Position numbers and translations under genes: made by a program. 64,000 bases of DNA, from positions 62,001 to 126,000 of the forward strand of contig NZ_JAAGOH010000005.1 of assembly GCF_010499455.1 (NCBI RefSeq), written 5' to 3'. This document shows positions 1 to 8,917 of the stretch, in pieces; position 1 is the stretch's first letter; every line of letters begins with the position of its first letter. Below the pieces are notes generated by a model. The model was not told the DNA's origin. It saw nothing but the letters and a program-made list of their open reading frames with translations, and made no database searches. The stretch comes from Ideonella livida. Its GTDB lineage: Bacteria > Pseudomonadota > Gammaproteobacteria > Burkholderiales > Burkholderiaceae_C.

Positions 1-840
1 CCACGCCTTCTTGGCATCGCCGCCGAAATTCATGCGGGAAGGATCGCTTTGCGGCAGTTGCTCCGGATCCAGGCCGGCGGCCACGATGGACGGCTTCAGG
101 TAGTTGCCATGCACCCCGGTAAACAGGTTGCTGTAGACGATGTCGTCACTGTTGCAGTCCACCACGCATTGCTTGTAGGCCTCGGCCGCACGCGCCTCCT
201 CGGTGGCAATGAATGCCGAGCCGATGTAGGCGAAGTCCGCCCCCATGGCCTGGGCCGCCAAGATCGCATCACCCGTGGCGATGGCCCCAGAAAGCGCCAG
301 GGGACCCTTGAACCAGGCTCGAATCTCCTGGATCAGCGCAAAGGGACTCTTGGTGCCCGCATGGCCGCCCGCACCCGCGGCCACCGCAATCAGTCCGTCT
401 GCCCCCTTCTCGATGGCCTTGCGTGCAAAGGCATTGTTGATGACGTCATGCATCACCACCCCACCCCAGGCATGCACGGCTTGATTCACATCCTCGCGGG
501 CGCCCAGCGAGGTGATGACGATAGGCACCTTGTAGCGGGCACACACGGCAAGATCTTGCTCCAGCCGGTCATTGCTGCGGTGCACGATCTGATTGATGGC
601 GAAGGGTGCCGCGGGCCGATCAGGGTGTTGGCGATCATGCGCAGCCAGCGCCTCGGTGATCTCGGCCAGCCAGTCCTCCAGCTGGGCCGCGGGCCGTGCG
701 TTGAGAGCTGGCATCGAACCCACCACTCCCGCCTTGCACTGGGCAATGACCAGCTTGGGGTTGGAAATGATGAACAGCGGGGAACCGATGACCGGGAACG
801 GCAGACGGTTCAGTGGAGCAGGCAGGATAGAGTCAGACAT
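1..840 (-). CDS. nitronate monooxygenase-type flavin oxidoreductase, 3' part cut by window edge
   Basis: Reading the minus strand from the ATG at 838-840 gives 280 codons without a stop up to the window edge. The product begins MSDSILPAPLNRLPFPVIGS and shows the TIM-barrel FMN pattern of the NMO/2-nitropropane dioxygenase family: GSPLFIISNPKLV near the N-terminus, AAGAGGHAGTKSP near residue 155 and the phosphate-binding ALSGAIATGDAI followed by GADFAYIGSAFIATEEA. Such enzymes oxidise nitronates, and some act as enoyl reductases, so the substrate is not certain. Its start overlaps the acyl-CoA dehydrogenase stop by one base (TGATG), so the two are translationally coupled and the substrate may be linked to acyl-CoA metabolism. 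The C-terminus is missing. Confidence 0.85.
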   Translation of the reverse strand, partial: MSDSILPAPLNRLPFPVIGSPLFIISNPKLVIAQCKAGVVGSMPALNARPAAQLEDWLAEITEALAAHDRQHPDRPAAPFAINQIVHRSNDRLEQDLAVCARYKVPIVITSLGAREDVNQAVHAWGGVVMHDVINNAFARKAIEKGADGLIAVAAGAGGHAGTKSPFALIQEIRAWFKGPLALSGAIATGDAILAAQAMGADFAYIGSAFIATEEARAAEAYKQCVVDCNSDDIVYSNLFTGVHGNYLKPSIVAAGLDPEQLPQSDPSRMNFGGDAKKAW

Positions 841-2630
841 CAGAAAGCCTCCAAAGGCATGGCCAGCAGCGCCTCAGCGCCGCCCACGATGGCCTCACGC
901 CATCCGCGGGTGCGCGGCAGCACGTGATCGGCATAGAAGCACGCGGTCAGCACCTTGGCCGTCAGGAAATTGGTTCCCTCACCTCGTGAGGCCGCAGCCT
1001 GCGCCGCCAACAGGGCTCTGGCCATCTGCCAACCGGCCACCAGATTGCCTGCCAACATCAGGTACGGCACGCTGCCGGCATACACGGCGTTGGGCTGGCT
1101 GCGGCTCTGCGCGACCATGAAGTCCACCACGGCCAGAAAGTCCTCACGGGCCGCCGCGAGCCGATGCGCCACCGCGCGGGCCTGCGCATCCTCTCGTGCG
1201 AGGAGCTCCGCCTCGGTGGCTGCCACCTGCGCAGCCAATGCCTTGGCCTGCGCACCACCGTCGCGGACCGTCTTGCGCCCGACAAGGTCGTTGGCCTGGA
1301 TGGCCGTCGTGCCCTCGTAGATGGTCAAGATCTTGGCATCTCGGTAGTGCTGGGCGGCACCGGTCTCTTCAATGAAGCCCATGCCGCCATGCACCTGGAC
1401 CCCCAACGAAGTCACCTCCAGGCTCATTTCGGTGGAGTACCCCTTAATCAGGGGCACCATGAATTCGTAGAAGGCCTGACTGTCGCGTCGGACCTCGGCA
1501 TCCGGGTGGGCATGCGCCGCGTCGTGGGCGCCAGCAGCCACCAGCGCCATGGCGCGACATCCCTCCGACAGTGCGCGCATCGTCATCAGCATGCGTCGCA
1601 CATCCGGGTGGTGGATGATGGGGGCAGCCTTGGACATCGAACCATCCACCGGACGCGATTGCACGCGGTCATGCGCATATCGAACCGCACGCTGGTAGGC
1701 CCGGTCGGCCACGGCAATGCCCTGGACACCCACGCCGAAGCGGGCCGCGTTCATCATCACGAACATGTACTCAAGGCCACGGTTTTCCTCACCCACCAGG
1801 TACCCCACCGCCCCGCCACCATCGCCAAACTGCAGCACCGCCGTCGGGCTGGCCTTGATGCCCATCTTGTGCTCGATGCTCACGCACTGCACATCGTTGC
1901 GGGCTCCCAGACTGCCGTCAGCCTGCACCAGAAACTTGGGGCAGATGAATAAGGAGATGCCCTTGACCCCTTCCGGCGCCCCAGCCACCCGCGCCAGCAC
2001 CAGATGGACGATGTTCTCGGCCATGTCGTGCTCGCCCCAGGTGATGAAGATCTTGGTGCCGAACAGCTTATAACTGCCATCGGGCTGTGGCTCCGCGCGG
2101 GTGCGCACCAAGGACAGGTCGGAACCGGCCTGGGGCTCGGTCAGGTTCATGGTTCCCGTCCAACGCCCTTCGATCATCGGCGGGATGTAGCAGGCTTTCT
2201 GCGCTTCGGAGCCTGCAGTCAGCAGCGCCTCGATGGCCCCGTCGGTCAGCAGCGGACACAGGGCGAAACTGGTGTTGGCGGCGTTGACGAACTCCGTGCA
2301 AGCCGCATGGATCAGCTTGGGCAGCCCCTGCCCGCCATAAGCGGACGGGTGATGCAAACCTTGCCAGCCGCCAGCCGTGTACTGCCGAAAGGCATCCTGA
2401 AAGCCGGGGGTGGCGCGCACCTGCCCCGCTTCGAATGAAGACGGCTGGACATCCCCGGTCCAATTCAATGGCGCGATGACTTCCTCGTTCAGGCGCGCAC
2501 ACTCCTCCAACACCGCCTGAGCGGTCTCCGGAGTGGCATCCTCGCAGCCCTCCCACTGGTACATCTGGCCCAATCCGGCCAGTTCCTGCATCACAAACAG
2601 GGCATCTTGCACAGGCGCGCGGTAGGTCAT
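840..2630 (-). CDS. acyl-CoA dehydrogenase with extended C-terminal domain (DmdC-like)
   Basis: A 596-residue FAD-dependent acyl-CoA dehydrogenase starting MTYRAPVQDALFVMQELAGL. The start at 2628-2630 is chosen over an ATG 25 codons upstream because GGAGA lies just before it and homology begins there. It has the N-terminal helical domain, the middle-domain MNLTEPQAGSDLS motif, and the C-terminal GGMGFIEETGAAQHYRDAKI and IYEGTTAIQ motifs, plus about 130 extra residues typical of the long form (the group that includes 3-methylmercaptopropionyl-CoA dehydrogenase DmdC and short/medium-chain enzymes). It would oxidise an acyl-CoA and pass electrons to the EtfAB encoded just upstream. The exact substrate cannot be read from the sequence. 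Confidence 0.92.
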   Translation of the reverse strand: MTYRAPVQDALFVMQELAGLGQMYQWEGCEDATPETAQAVLEECARLNEEVIAPLNWTGDVQPSSFEAGQVRATPGFQDAFRQYTAGGWQGLHHPSAYGGQGLPKLIHAACTEFVNAANTSFALCPLLTDGAIEALLTAGSEAQKACYIPPMIEGRWTGTMNLTEPQAGSDLSLVRTRAEPQPDGSYKLFGTKIFITWGEHDMAENIVHLVLARVAGAPEGVKGISLFICPKFLVQADGSLGARNDVQCVSIEHKMGIKASPTAVLQFGDGGGAVGYLVGEENRGLEYMFVMMNAARFGVGVQGIAVADRAYQRAVRYAHDRVQSRPVDGSMSKAAPIIHHPDVRRMLMTMRALSEGCRAMALVAAGAHDAAHAHPDAEVRRDSQAFYEFMVPLIKGYSTEMSLEVTSLGVQVHGGMGFIEETGAAQHYRDAKILTIYEGTTAIQANDLVGRKTVRDGGAQAKALAAQVAATEAELLAREDAQARAVAHRLAAAREDFLAVVDFMVAQSRSQPNAVYAGSVPYLMLAGNLVAGWQMARALLAAQAAASRGEGTNFLTAKVLTACFYADHVLPRTRGWREAIVGGAEALLAMPLEAF

Positions 2631-2680
2631 AGGGTTCTCCTTGGGATCTGGAAATAGGAGCGTTGAAGAATTTTTGGGCG

Positions 2681-2720
2681 AAAAAAAAGCGCCCCCCAGG
2701 CCCAAGGCCCAGGTGACGCC
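2681..2720 (-). terminator. Rho-independent terminator after etfBA
   Basis: On the minus strand a stem of about 14 bp (arms 2706-2719 and 2689-2702, one mismatch and a few G-U pairs) with a 3-base loop is followed by eight T residues (2681-2688). It lies between etfA and the acyl-CoA dehydrogenase and would end or attenuate the etfBA transcript. The opposite strand has a five-T run after the same stem, so it may work both ways. Confidence 0.8.
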
Positions 2721-2768
2721 TTTTTCAAGGCTGTCAACGGTCAGGCGCGCTGCACCTGACGCGGACGT

Positions 2769-3701
2769 TCAGAGTTTGCCGACGAGCTCAGGCACAGCGG
2801 CAAAGAGGTCCGCCTCCAAACCATAGTCGGCAACACTGAAAATCGGCGCTTCCGGATCCTTGTTGATAGCGACGATGACCTTGGAATCTTTCATCCCGGC
2901 CAAGTGCTGAATGGCACCGCTGATGCCGCAGGCCACATACAGCTGCGGCGCGACGATCTTGCCGGTCTGCCCGACCTGCAGGTCGTTGGGCGCATACCCT
3001 GCATCCACGGCCGCACGACTGGCGCCGATGGCCGCCCCCAGCTTGTCGGCCAGCGGCGTCAGCACCTCGGAGAAACGCTCGCTGCTACCCATGGCACGAC
3101 CACCCGACACAATGATCTTGGCAGCGGTCAGTTCAGGACGATCGCTCTTGCTGAGCTCGCGGCCCACGAAGCTGGACTTGGCGCTGGCCGCGACCACCCC
3201 AACAGACTCCACCACCGCGGAACCGCCAGAGACCGCAGCGGCATCAAAGCCTGTGCCTCGCACGGTGATGACCTTGACGGCATCCGCGCTTTGCACGGTC
3301 GCCACGGCATTGCCCGCATAAATCGGACGCTCAAAGGTGTCGGCCGACACCACCTTGGTGATGTCGCTGATCTGCGCCACGTCCAGTTTGGCCGCCACGC
3401 GCGGTGCGACGTTCTTGCCGCTGGCGGTCGCAGGAAACAGGATATGGCTGTAGCCGGCGGCCAAGGACAGCACTTGGGCGGCCAGGCTCTCGGCGAGCTG
3501 GTCGGAAAGCGCCGGCCCATCGGCCAACAGCACTTTGGCCACACCCGCCACCCGTGCAGCAGCCTGTGCAGCGCCTTGGGCACCCGCACCTGCCACGAGC
3601 ACGTGGACGTCCCCACCGCAGGCCAGGCCTGCGGTCACAGTGTTCAACGTCGCGCCCTTGAGCGAGACATGGTCATGTTCGGCAATGACGAGGATGGCCA
3701 T
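2769..3701 (-). CDS. etfA: electron transfer flavoprotein subunit alpha
   Basis: A 310-residue EtfA/FixB protein ([20 protein letters not shown]). With EtfB it takes electrons from acyl-CoA dehydrogenases and other flavin dehydrogenases and gives them to ETF-ubiquinone oxidoreductase. The N-terminal alpha/beta domain is followed by the conserved C-terminal FAD domain, with RAMGSSERF around residue 205, [23 protein letters not shown] and [30 protein letters not shown] (split motif of the FAD site). Length is normal. It starts one base after the etfB stop (TGA-G-ATG), so the two subunits are made from one transcript. Confidence 0.97.
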   Translation of the reverse strand: MAILVIAEHDHVSLKGATLNTVTAGLACGGDVHVLVAGAGAQGAAQAAARVAGVAKVLLADGPALSDQLAESLAAQVLSLAAGYSHILFPATASGKNVAPRVAAKLDVAQISDITKVVSADTFERPIYAGNAVATVQSADAVKVITVRGTGFDAAAVSGGSAVVESVGVVAASAKSSFVGRELSKSDRPELTAAKIIVSGGRAMGSSERFSEVLTPLADKLGAAIGASRAAVDAGYAPNDLQVGQTGKIVAPQLYVACGISGAIQHLAGMKDSKVIVAINKDPEAPIFSVADYGLEADLFAAVPELVGKL

Positions 3702-3702
3702 C

Positions 3703-4452
3703 TCAGATCACCTTGGCTTCGTTCTTGAGCTTCTCAACCAGGGCGGCCACATCCGCCACCTTGACGCCAGCGCCACGCTTGGGCGGCTCAGACACCTTCA
3801 GCGTTTTGATGCGCGGCGCCACATCCACACCCAGATCAGCCGGCTTGACCGTGGTCAGCGGCTTTTTCTTGGCCTTCATGATGTTGGGCAGCGTGACGTA
3901 GCGCGGCTCATTCAGACGAAGGTCTGTGGTCACCACCGCTGGCAGGGAGACACGCACCGTCTCCAGACCCCCGTCCACTTCTCGAGTGACGACGGCAGCA
4001 TCTGCAGAGACCTCTACCTTCGAAGCGAAAGTGGCCTGCGGGAGATCCGCCAGGGCAGCCAGCATCTGGCCGGTCTGATTGCAGTCGTCATCAATGGCCT
4101 GCTTGCCAAGGATGACCAGCCCAGGCTGCTCCTGATCGACCAACGCCTTCAGCAGCTTGGCCACGGCCAAGGGCTGCAGCTCGTCGGCACACTCCACCAA
4201 GATGCCCCGATCCGCACCGATGGCCATGGCCGTGCGCAGGGTCTCCTGGCACTGGGCCACACCACAGGAAACGGCCACCACCTCGGTGACAACACCCTTT
4301 TCCTTGAGACGCACAGCCTCTTCGACGGCGATCTCGTCAAAGGGGTTCATGCTCATCTTGACGTTGGCGATGTCCACCCCCGTGCCATCAGACTTCACGC
4401 GAACCTTCACGTTGTAGTCGACGACACGCTTGACGGGTACCAGTACCTTCAT
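3703..4452 (-). CDS. etfB: electron transfer flavoprotein subunit beta
   Basis: A 249-residue EtfB/FixA protein beginning [20 protein letters not shown], the partner of EtfA that carries the structural AMP and forms the docking surface for dehydrogenases. The start at 4450-4452 has GGAG about ten bases upstream; an in-frame ATG 18 codons earlier adds unrelated residues and is rejected. The motifs [16 protein letters not shown] and [17 protein letters not shown] are typical. It is the first gene of etfB-etfA; the 189 bases between it and the divergent murI must hold both promoters. Confidence 0.97.
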   Translation of the reverse strand: MKVLVPVKRVVDYNVKVRVKSDGTGVDIANVKMSMNPFDEIAVEEAVRLKEKGVVTEVVAVSCGVAQCQETLRTAMAIGADRGILVECADELQPLAVAKLLKALVDQEQPGLVILGKQAIDDDCNQTGQMLAALADLPQATFASKVEVSADAAVVTREVDGGLETVRVSLPAVVTTDLRLNEPRYVTLPNIMKAKKKPLTTVKPADLGVDVAPRIKTLKVSEPPKRGAGVKVADVAALVEKLKNEAKVI

Positions 4453-4641
4453 GACGTGTTGCTCCGTGGGAAGCCGGCGAGCGAGAGGCGCCGGCAGGTC
4501 TAACATTCTTGGCCGATTGTAGGCAGGCCAAACGATGACCGCCTGTCGCCAACATCACAGCCGCACTGGAGCAGCGCGTGCGCTCGGGCAGCGCACCCAC
4601 AGCGCCCGGCCGCAGCCTTCGCCCGATAGACTGCGCGCCGC

Positions 4642-5514
4642 ATGTCCGATTCTTTGTCTCCCCAGCCCGACACGCCGCTGCATGTCGGCATGTTCGACTC
4701 CGGCCTCGGTGGCCTTTCCGTGCTCAAGGCTGCGCTGCGAGATATGCCCGGAGCCAGTTTCACCTACCTGGCCGACAGCGGATTTGCCCCCTACGGCCAT
4801 CGACCAGCTGCAGTCATCGTCGACCGCAGCGAGCGCATCGGCGAGTACCTGCTGCAACTGGGTGCCGACATGGTGGTTGTGGCATGCAACACGGCCACGA
4901 CCCAAGCCATTGCCAGCCTTCGTAAACGCTGGCCGCACGCCCACTGGGTGGGGGTGGAGCCAGGAATCAAGCCCGCCGTCAAATCCACCCGAAACGGACG
5001 CGTCGGTGTGATGGCCACGCCAGGTACCCTCAGCAGCGCCAGGTACGCGGAGCTGCTGCGGCAACACGCCCCCCACATCACCTGCGTAGGCGTCGCCTGC
5101 GAAGGACTGGCCGGGGCCATTGAGGGAGGACCTGCGACGGCTCACCTAGTGGAAAGCCTTTTGGACCTCTACTGCGCCCAAATGAGCGCGCACAAGGTGG
5201 ACACGGTGGTACTGGGGTGCACCCACTATCCTTTGGTCGCAGACCAAATCAGGCAGCGCCTGCCGTCCCAAACGGTCCTGATCGACACGGCGGAAGCCGT
5301 CAGTCGGCGCATTCGACACCTCGCATCGAGCCACATGCCGCTTGACGCCGCACGTGTCGCGACACCGGTGGCAGCCCAACTGCAACTGCTGAGCACAGGT
5401 GACCCCAGCTTGCTGGCACAAATGGCGACGCAACATCTCGGACTCGGCGCCCTGGAAGCCAGCTCCGCACCCAACACCCTGAGGCCGCCTGCCCAGTCGA
5501 TTCACGCGCGGTGA
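4642..5514 (+). CDS. murI: glutamate racemase
   Basis: A 290-residue cofactor-independent racemase that makes D-glutamate for peptidoglycan. DSGLGG sits at residues 19-24 and the two catalytic cysteines are visible as ACNTAT (Cys82) and GCTHYPL (Cys193 with His195), one for each direction of proton transfer. The length matches the family. The ATG at 4642 is used; no strong Shine-Dalgarno is seen before it. The gene stands alone on the plus strand between etfB and the tRNA cluster. Confidence 0.96.
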   Translation: MSDSLSPQPDTPLHVGMFDSGLGGLSVLKAALRDMPGASFTYLADSGFAPYGHRPAAVIVDRSERIGEYLLQLGADMVVVACNTATTQAIASLRKRWPHAHWVGVEPGIKPAVKSTRNGRVGVMATPGTLSSARYAELLRQHAPHITCVGVACEGLAGAIEGGPATAHLVESLLDLYCAQMSAHKVDTVVLGCTHYPLVADQIRQRLPSQTVLIDTAEAVSRRIRHLASSHMPLDAARVATPVAAQLQLLSTGDPSLLAQMATQHLGLGALEASSAPNTLRPPAQSIHAR

Positions 5515-5543
5515 ACGAAGCTTCGCCCACAAATGTGCTTCGT
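5515..5543 (+). repeat. inverted repeat just after murI
   Basis: ACGAAGC (5515-5521) and GCTTCGT (5537-5543) form a 7-bp perfect stem with a 15-base loop directly behind the murI stop codon and beyond the tRNA-Leu 3' end. There is no T run on either strand, so it is at best a weak terminator or an RNA-processing hairpin shared by the convergent units. Confidence 0.4.
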
Positions 5544-5581
5544 GTCGGAGCGGACCGCAAGAGGGTTGGGAGTACAGCGTC

Positions 5582-5671
5582 TGGTGCCCGGAACCGGGTT
5601 CGAACCGGTACGCCCTGATAAGGGGCGGCGGATTTTAAGTCCGCTGCGTCTGCCTGTTCCGCCATCCGGGC
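5582..5671 (-). tRNA. tRNA-Leu (anticodon UAA)
   Basis: The minus strand folds into a class II tRNA: acceptor GCCCGGA/TCCGGGC, anticodon loop CTTAAAA with anticodon TAA, a long variable arm, the GGTTCGAA T loop and an encoded CCA at 5582-5584 (90 bases with CCA). It reads UUA leucine codons. It is the last gene of the Gly-Cys-Leu cluster but lies behind an internal terminator, and no convincing promoter of its own is seen at 5672-5791. Confidence 0.95.
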
Positions 5672-5791
5672 GATTCACCTTGCCATGCCCAACCAGGGGC
5701 GGCCACCAAGGGCGCCACGCGACCTACACGGACAAGGTCACACCGCCCGGGACACGCGGCACTGCCTAGATGCCAGCCGATCGCACAGGCG

Positions 5792-5816
5792 AAAAAAAAG
5801 GAAGACAAGCTTCCTT
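5792..5816 (-). terminator. terminator inside the tRNA cluster
   Basis: Minus-strand stem AAGGAAG/CTTCCTT (arms 5810-5816 and 5798-5804, 7 bp, 5-base loop) is followed by six T residues. It sits between the last tRNA-Gly and tRNA-Leu(UAA), so Gly-Cys-Gly-Gly would be made in excess over Leu, or Leu depends on read-through. Confidence 0.75.
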
Positions 5817-5823
5817 CTTATTT

Positions 5824-5899
5824 TGGAGCGGGAAACGAGGCTCGAACTCGCGACCTCAACCTTGGCAAGGTTGCGCTCTACCAACTGAGCTATTCCCGC
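5824..5899 (-). tRNA. tRNA-Gly (anticodon GCC), copy 3
   Basis: A 76-base tRNA on the minus strand with acceptor GCGGGAA/TTCCCGC, D arm TAGCTCAGTTGGTAGAGC, anticodon loop TTGCCAA (GCC) and encoded CCA at 5824-5826. It reads GGC/GGU glycine codons. Its sequence is identical to the two other tRNA-Gly copies in the cluster. Confidence 0.97.
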
Positions 5900-5936
5900 A
5901 ACGCGTCTGGCCATTTCGGGCCATTCGGCAATGTAC

Positions 5937-6012
5937 TGGAGCGGGAAACGAGGCTCGAACTCGCGACCTCAACCTTGGCAAGGTTGCGCTCTACCAACTG
6001 AGCTATTCCCGC
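5937..6012 (-). tRNA. tRNA-Gly (anticodon GCC), copy 2
   Basis: Identical 76-base copy of tRNA-Gly(GCC) with encoded CCA at 5937-5939. It lies 37 bases from copy 3 and 6 bases from tRNA-Cys, consistent with a single processed precursor. Confidence 0.97.
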
Positions 6013-6018
6013 AGTACC

Positions 6019-6092
6019 TGGAGGCGCGATCCAGAGTCGAACTGGACTAGACGGATTTGCAATCCGTTGCATAACCGCTTTGCTATCGCGCC
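6019..6092 (-). tRNA. tRNA-Cys (anticodon GCA)
   Basis: A 74-base tRNA on the minus strand with acceptor GGCGCGA/TCGCGCC, anticodon loop TTGCAAA (GCA) and encoded CCA at 6019-6021. It is embedded between tRNA-Gly copies, as in the glyW-cysT-leuZ order known from enterobacteria. Confidence 0.97.
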
Positions 6093-6108
6093 CTGCCACC
6101 TGCAGCAC

Positions 6109-6184
6109 TGGAGCGGGAAACGAGGCTCGAACTCGCGACCTCAACCTTGGCAAGGTTGCGCTCTACCAACTGAGCTATTCCCGC
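6109..6184 (-). tRNA. tRNA-Gly (anticodon GCC), copy 1
   Basis: First gene of the cluster in the direction of transcription; identical to copies 2 and 3, with encoded CCA at 6109-6111. The promoter at 6280-6308 lies upstream, leaving a leader of roughly 90 bases. Confidence 0.97.
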
Positions 6185-6279
6185 ATTGCGCTGCACGCGC
6201 TTTTCGCTGTATTTCTTTTTGTTGGTGCAAAAAGAAGCTGACATCAACTCGTCGTCAACATCAATCAACGAAAGCTAGC

Positions 6280-6308
6280 ATTCTAAGCACGGTTTTTCTT
6301 TCTTGCAA
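6280..6308 (-). promoter_or_regulatory. sigma-70 promoter of the tRNA-Gly/Cys cluster
   Basis: Minus strand: -35 TTGCAA (6303-6308), exactly 17 bases of spacer, -10 TAGAAT (6280-6285). An A-rich stretch fills the spacer. This is the best promoter match upstream of the tRNA array and points straight into it. Confidence 0.75.
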
Positions 6309-6356
6309 GCACTTTCGAAAGAACACTCAAACATGAGGCCGAAAGGCACAGCCTCG

Positions 6357-6389
6357 ACGTTTGCCAAGGTGAATCACCTTCGCAAACGC
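6357..6389 (-). terminator. strong hairpin behind lon, possible terminator
   Basis: CGTTTGCCAAGGTG (6358-6371) and CACCTTCGCAAACG (6375-6388) form a 14-bp stem with a single C-C mismatch and a 3-base AAT loop, starting 14 bases after the lon stop codon. No T tract follows, so it may be a Rho-dependent end, an mRNA stabiliser or a terminator of unusual type. Confidence 0.45.
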
Positions 6390-6402
6390 CGATCCGCCAC
6401 GA

Positions 6403-8826
6403 TCAGTGCGGAAGGGTGTCAGCACCGGCCAGTGCCTTGACCGGGGCCGCCTCGGACGCCGTCGGTGCGACGGCGACCTCGTCAGGCAGAGGCTGAGGCG
6501 CACGCTCCAAGGCCACTTCGAGCACCCGATCAATCCAGCGCACCGGAATGATCTCCAATTGGCTCTTCACATTGTCCGGAATGTCCTGAAGATCCTTGAC
6601 GTTCTCCTCCGGGATCATCACCAACTTGATCCCACCCCGGTGCGCGGCGAGCAGCTTTTCCTTGAGACCGCCGATCGCCGTGACCTCACCACGCAGGGTG
6701 ATCTCGCCAGTCATGGCCACATCCGCCCGGACGGGAATGCCCGTCAGGGCCGACACAAAGGCCGTGGTCATGGCGGCGCCGGCACTGGGGCCGTCCTTCG
6801 GCGTGGCGCCATCCGGTACGTGAATGTGGATGTCACGCTTCTCGAAGAGCTCATCCTTGATGCCAAGCAACCGTGCCCGGCTGCGAACCACTGTGCGCGC
6901 CGCCTCAACCGACTCCTTCATGACGTCGCCGAGAGAGCCCGTCCGGATGATGCTTCCCTTGCCCGGCATGGCCGTGGCTTCGATGGTGAGCAGGTCCCCG
7001 CCCACTTCGGTCCACGCCAAACCTACCACCTGACCGACCTGATTGGCCTTCTCCGCACGCCCAAAATCGAACTTACGCACGCCGAGGAAATCGTGGAGGT
7101 TCTCCTCGGTGATGGTGACGCGCCCTTCGTAGCTCTTGAGCTGATGGCCCTTGACCACCTTGCGGCAGAGCTTGGAGATCTCCCGCTCCAGAGAGCGCAC
7201 ACCGGCCTCACGGGTGTAATAGCGGATGATTCCACGGATCGCGGACTCGGTGACCTCCATCTCCTCGTCGCGCACCCCGTTGTTTTTGCACTGCTTGGGC
7301 AGCAGGTAACGCTGAGCGATGTTGAGCTTTTCGTCCTCGGTGTAACCCGACAGCCGGATGACCTCCATGCGATCCAACAGCGCCGGCGGAATGTTTAGCG
7401 AATTGGAGGTCGCCACGAACATCACGTCCGACAAGTCGAAGTCCACTTCCACGTAGTGGTCCGCAAAGGTGTGGTTCTGCTCTGGGTCCAACACCTCCAG
7501 CAGCGCCGAAGAAGGATCACCGCGGAAGTCCATGCCCAGCTTGTCGATCTCATCGAGCAGGAACAGCGGGTTGCGGGTGCCAACCTTGCCCAAACTCTGC
7601 AGCACCTTGCCCGGCATGGATCCAATGTAGGTGCGACGATGACCGCGAATCTCGGCCTCGTCTCGCACTCCACCCAGCGCCATGCGCACAAACTTACGGC
7701 CCGTGGCGCGCGCCACGGACTGACCCAGCGAGGTCTTACCCACGCCGGGCGGGCCCACCAAACACAGGATGGGCGCCTTGACCTTGTCGACGCGCTTCTG
7801 CACCGCGAGGTACTCCAAGATGCGCTCCTTGACCTTCTCCAGACCGAAGTGGTCCTCATTGAGGACATCCTCGGCATTCGAGAGGTCGTGCTTGATCTTG
7901 GTCTTCTTGCTCCAGGGCAGGTTGATCAGTGCGTCCAGGTAATTGCGGACCACCGTCGCTTCTGCCGACATGGGCGACATCAGCTTGAGCTTCTTGAGTT
8001 CGCTCTCGGCCTTCTTGCGAGCCTCCTTGGGCATGCGCGCGGCCAGGATCTTCTTCTCCAGCTCCTCCAGGTCAGCCCCCTCCTCGCCGTCGCCAAGCTC
8101 CTTCTGGATGGCCTTGACCTGCTCGTTGAGGTAGTACTCGCGCTGGCTCTTCTCCATCTGCCGCTTCACACGGCCGCGGATGCGCTTTTCCACCTGCAGG
8201 ATGTCGACCTCGTGCTCAAGAAGCTCCAACAACTTCTCAAGCCTGCGGGCCACCTCGACCAGATCAAGCACGGACTGCTTGGCCTCCAGCTTCAAGGGCA
8301 GGTGGGCTGCGATGGTGTCGGCAAGTCGACCCGGGTCGTCAATGCCGGCGATGGAGGTGAGGATCTCCGGCGGAATCTTCTTGTTGAGCTTGACGTACTG
8401 GTCAAACTGTTGGGTCACGGCCCGACGCAACGCCTCCACCTCGGCAGACGGCTCCCCGTCCAGCGGCACAGGCGTCACCACCGCCGTGAAGTGCTCACCG
8501 GCCTCGGAAACCGAGTCGGTGCGGCCGCGCTGTACGCCTTCCACCAGTACCTTGACCGTGCCGTCCGGCAGCTTGAGCATCTGCAGGATGGTCGAAACGC
8601 ATCCGACCTCGAAGAGATCTTCGGCGCGGGGCTCGTCCTTGCCTGCGGCCTTTTGTGCCACCAGCATGATCTGGCGGCCCGCCTCCATGGCGGCCTCCAG
8701 TGCCTTGATGGACTTGGGCCGGCCGACAAACAGCGGAATCACCATGTGGGGAAACACCACCACATCGCGCAGGGGCAACAGGGGCAACGAAATCGGTTCA
8801 GGCGGAAGGATGTTCTGTCCTGACAT
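6403..8826 (-). CDS. lon: ATP-dependent protease Lon
   Basis: An 807-residue Lon protease ([20 protein letters not shown]). It degrades misfolded and short-lived regulatory proteins in the cytoplasm. Order of domains: N-terminal LON substrate domain, central AAA+ module with Walker [11 protein letters not shown] and [11 protein letters not shown], then the Ser/Lys protease domain with the catalytic serine in [11 protein letters not shown]. The start at 8824-8826 is favoured by the GAGAGG ahead of it and by homology; an upstream in-frame ATG adds 57 unrelated residues. It is the last gene of a clpX-lon direction block; the gap to clpX is 91 bases. Confidence 0.97.
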   Translation of the reverse strand: MSGQNILPPEPISLPLLPLRDVVVFPHMVIPLFVGRPKSIKALEAAMEAGRQIMLVAQKAAGKDEPRAEDLFEVGCVSTILQMLKLPDGTVKVLVEGVQRGRTDSVSEAGEHFTAVVTPVPLDGEPSAEVEALRRAVTQQFDQYVKLNKKIPPEILTSIAGIDDPGRLADTIAAHLPLKLEAKQSVLDLVEVARRLEKLLELLEHEVDILQVEKRIRGRVKRQMEKSQREYYLNEQVKAIQKELGDGEEGADLEELEKKILAARMPKEARKKAESELKKLKLMSPMSAEATVVRNYLDALINLPWSKKTKIKHDLSNAEDVLNEDHFGLEKVKERILEYLAVQKRVDKVKAPILCLVGPPGVGKTSLGQSVARATGRKFVRMALGGVRDEAEIRGHRRTYIGSMPGKVLQSLGKVGTRNPLFLLDEIDKLGMDFRGDPSSALLEVLDPEQNHTFADHYVEVDFDLSDVMFVATSNSLNIPPALLDRMEVIRLSGYTEDEKLNIAQRYLLPKQCKNNGVRDEEMEVTESAIRGIIRYYTREAGVRSLEREISKLCRKVVKGHQLKSYEGRVTITEENLHDFLGVRKFDFGRAEKANQVGQVVGLAWTEVGGDLLTIEATAMPGKGSIIRTGSLGDVMKESVEAARTVVRSRARLLGIKDELFEKRDIHIHVPDGATPKDGPSAGAAMTTAFVSALTGIPVRADVAMTGEITLRGEVTAIGGLKEKLLAAHRGGIKLVMIPEENVKDLQDIPDNVKSQLEIIPVRWIDRVLEVALERAPQPLPDEVAVAPTASEAAPVKALAGADTLPH

Positions 8827-8917
8827 GGGAAACCTCTCTTTCTCGGACCGACTTGGGGGCCGAGCGGGCAATTGCAAGTGCCAGGCTCCAAGCTTTCCAG
8901 CCCAGAGCCCGGCGCGC

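Noticed and set aside
5672-5791. A separate promoter for tRNA-Leu(UAA)
   Set aside because: The region is GC-rich and no pair of -35 and -10 hexamers with suitable spacing was found.
5533-6336. Small plus-strand ORFs across the tRNA cluster with repeats of GSNSRPQPWQGCALPTEL
   Set aside because: They are translations of the complement of tRNA genes; the repeats come from the identical tRNA-Gly copies.
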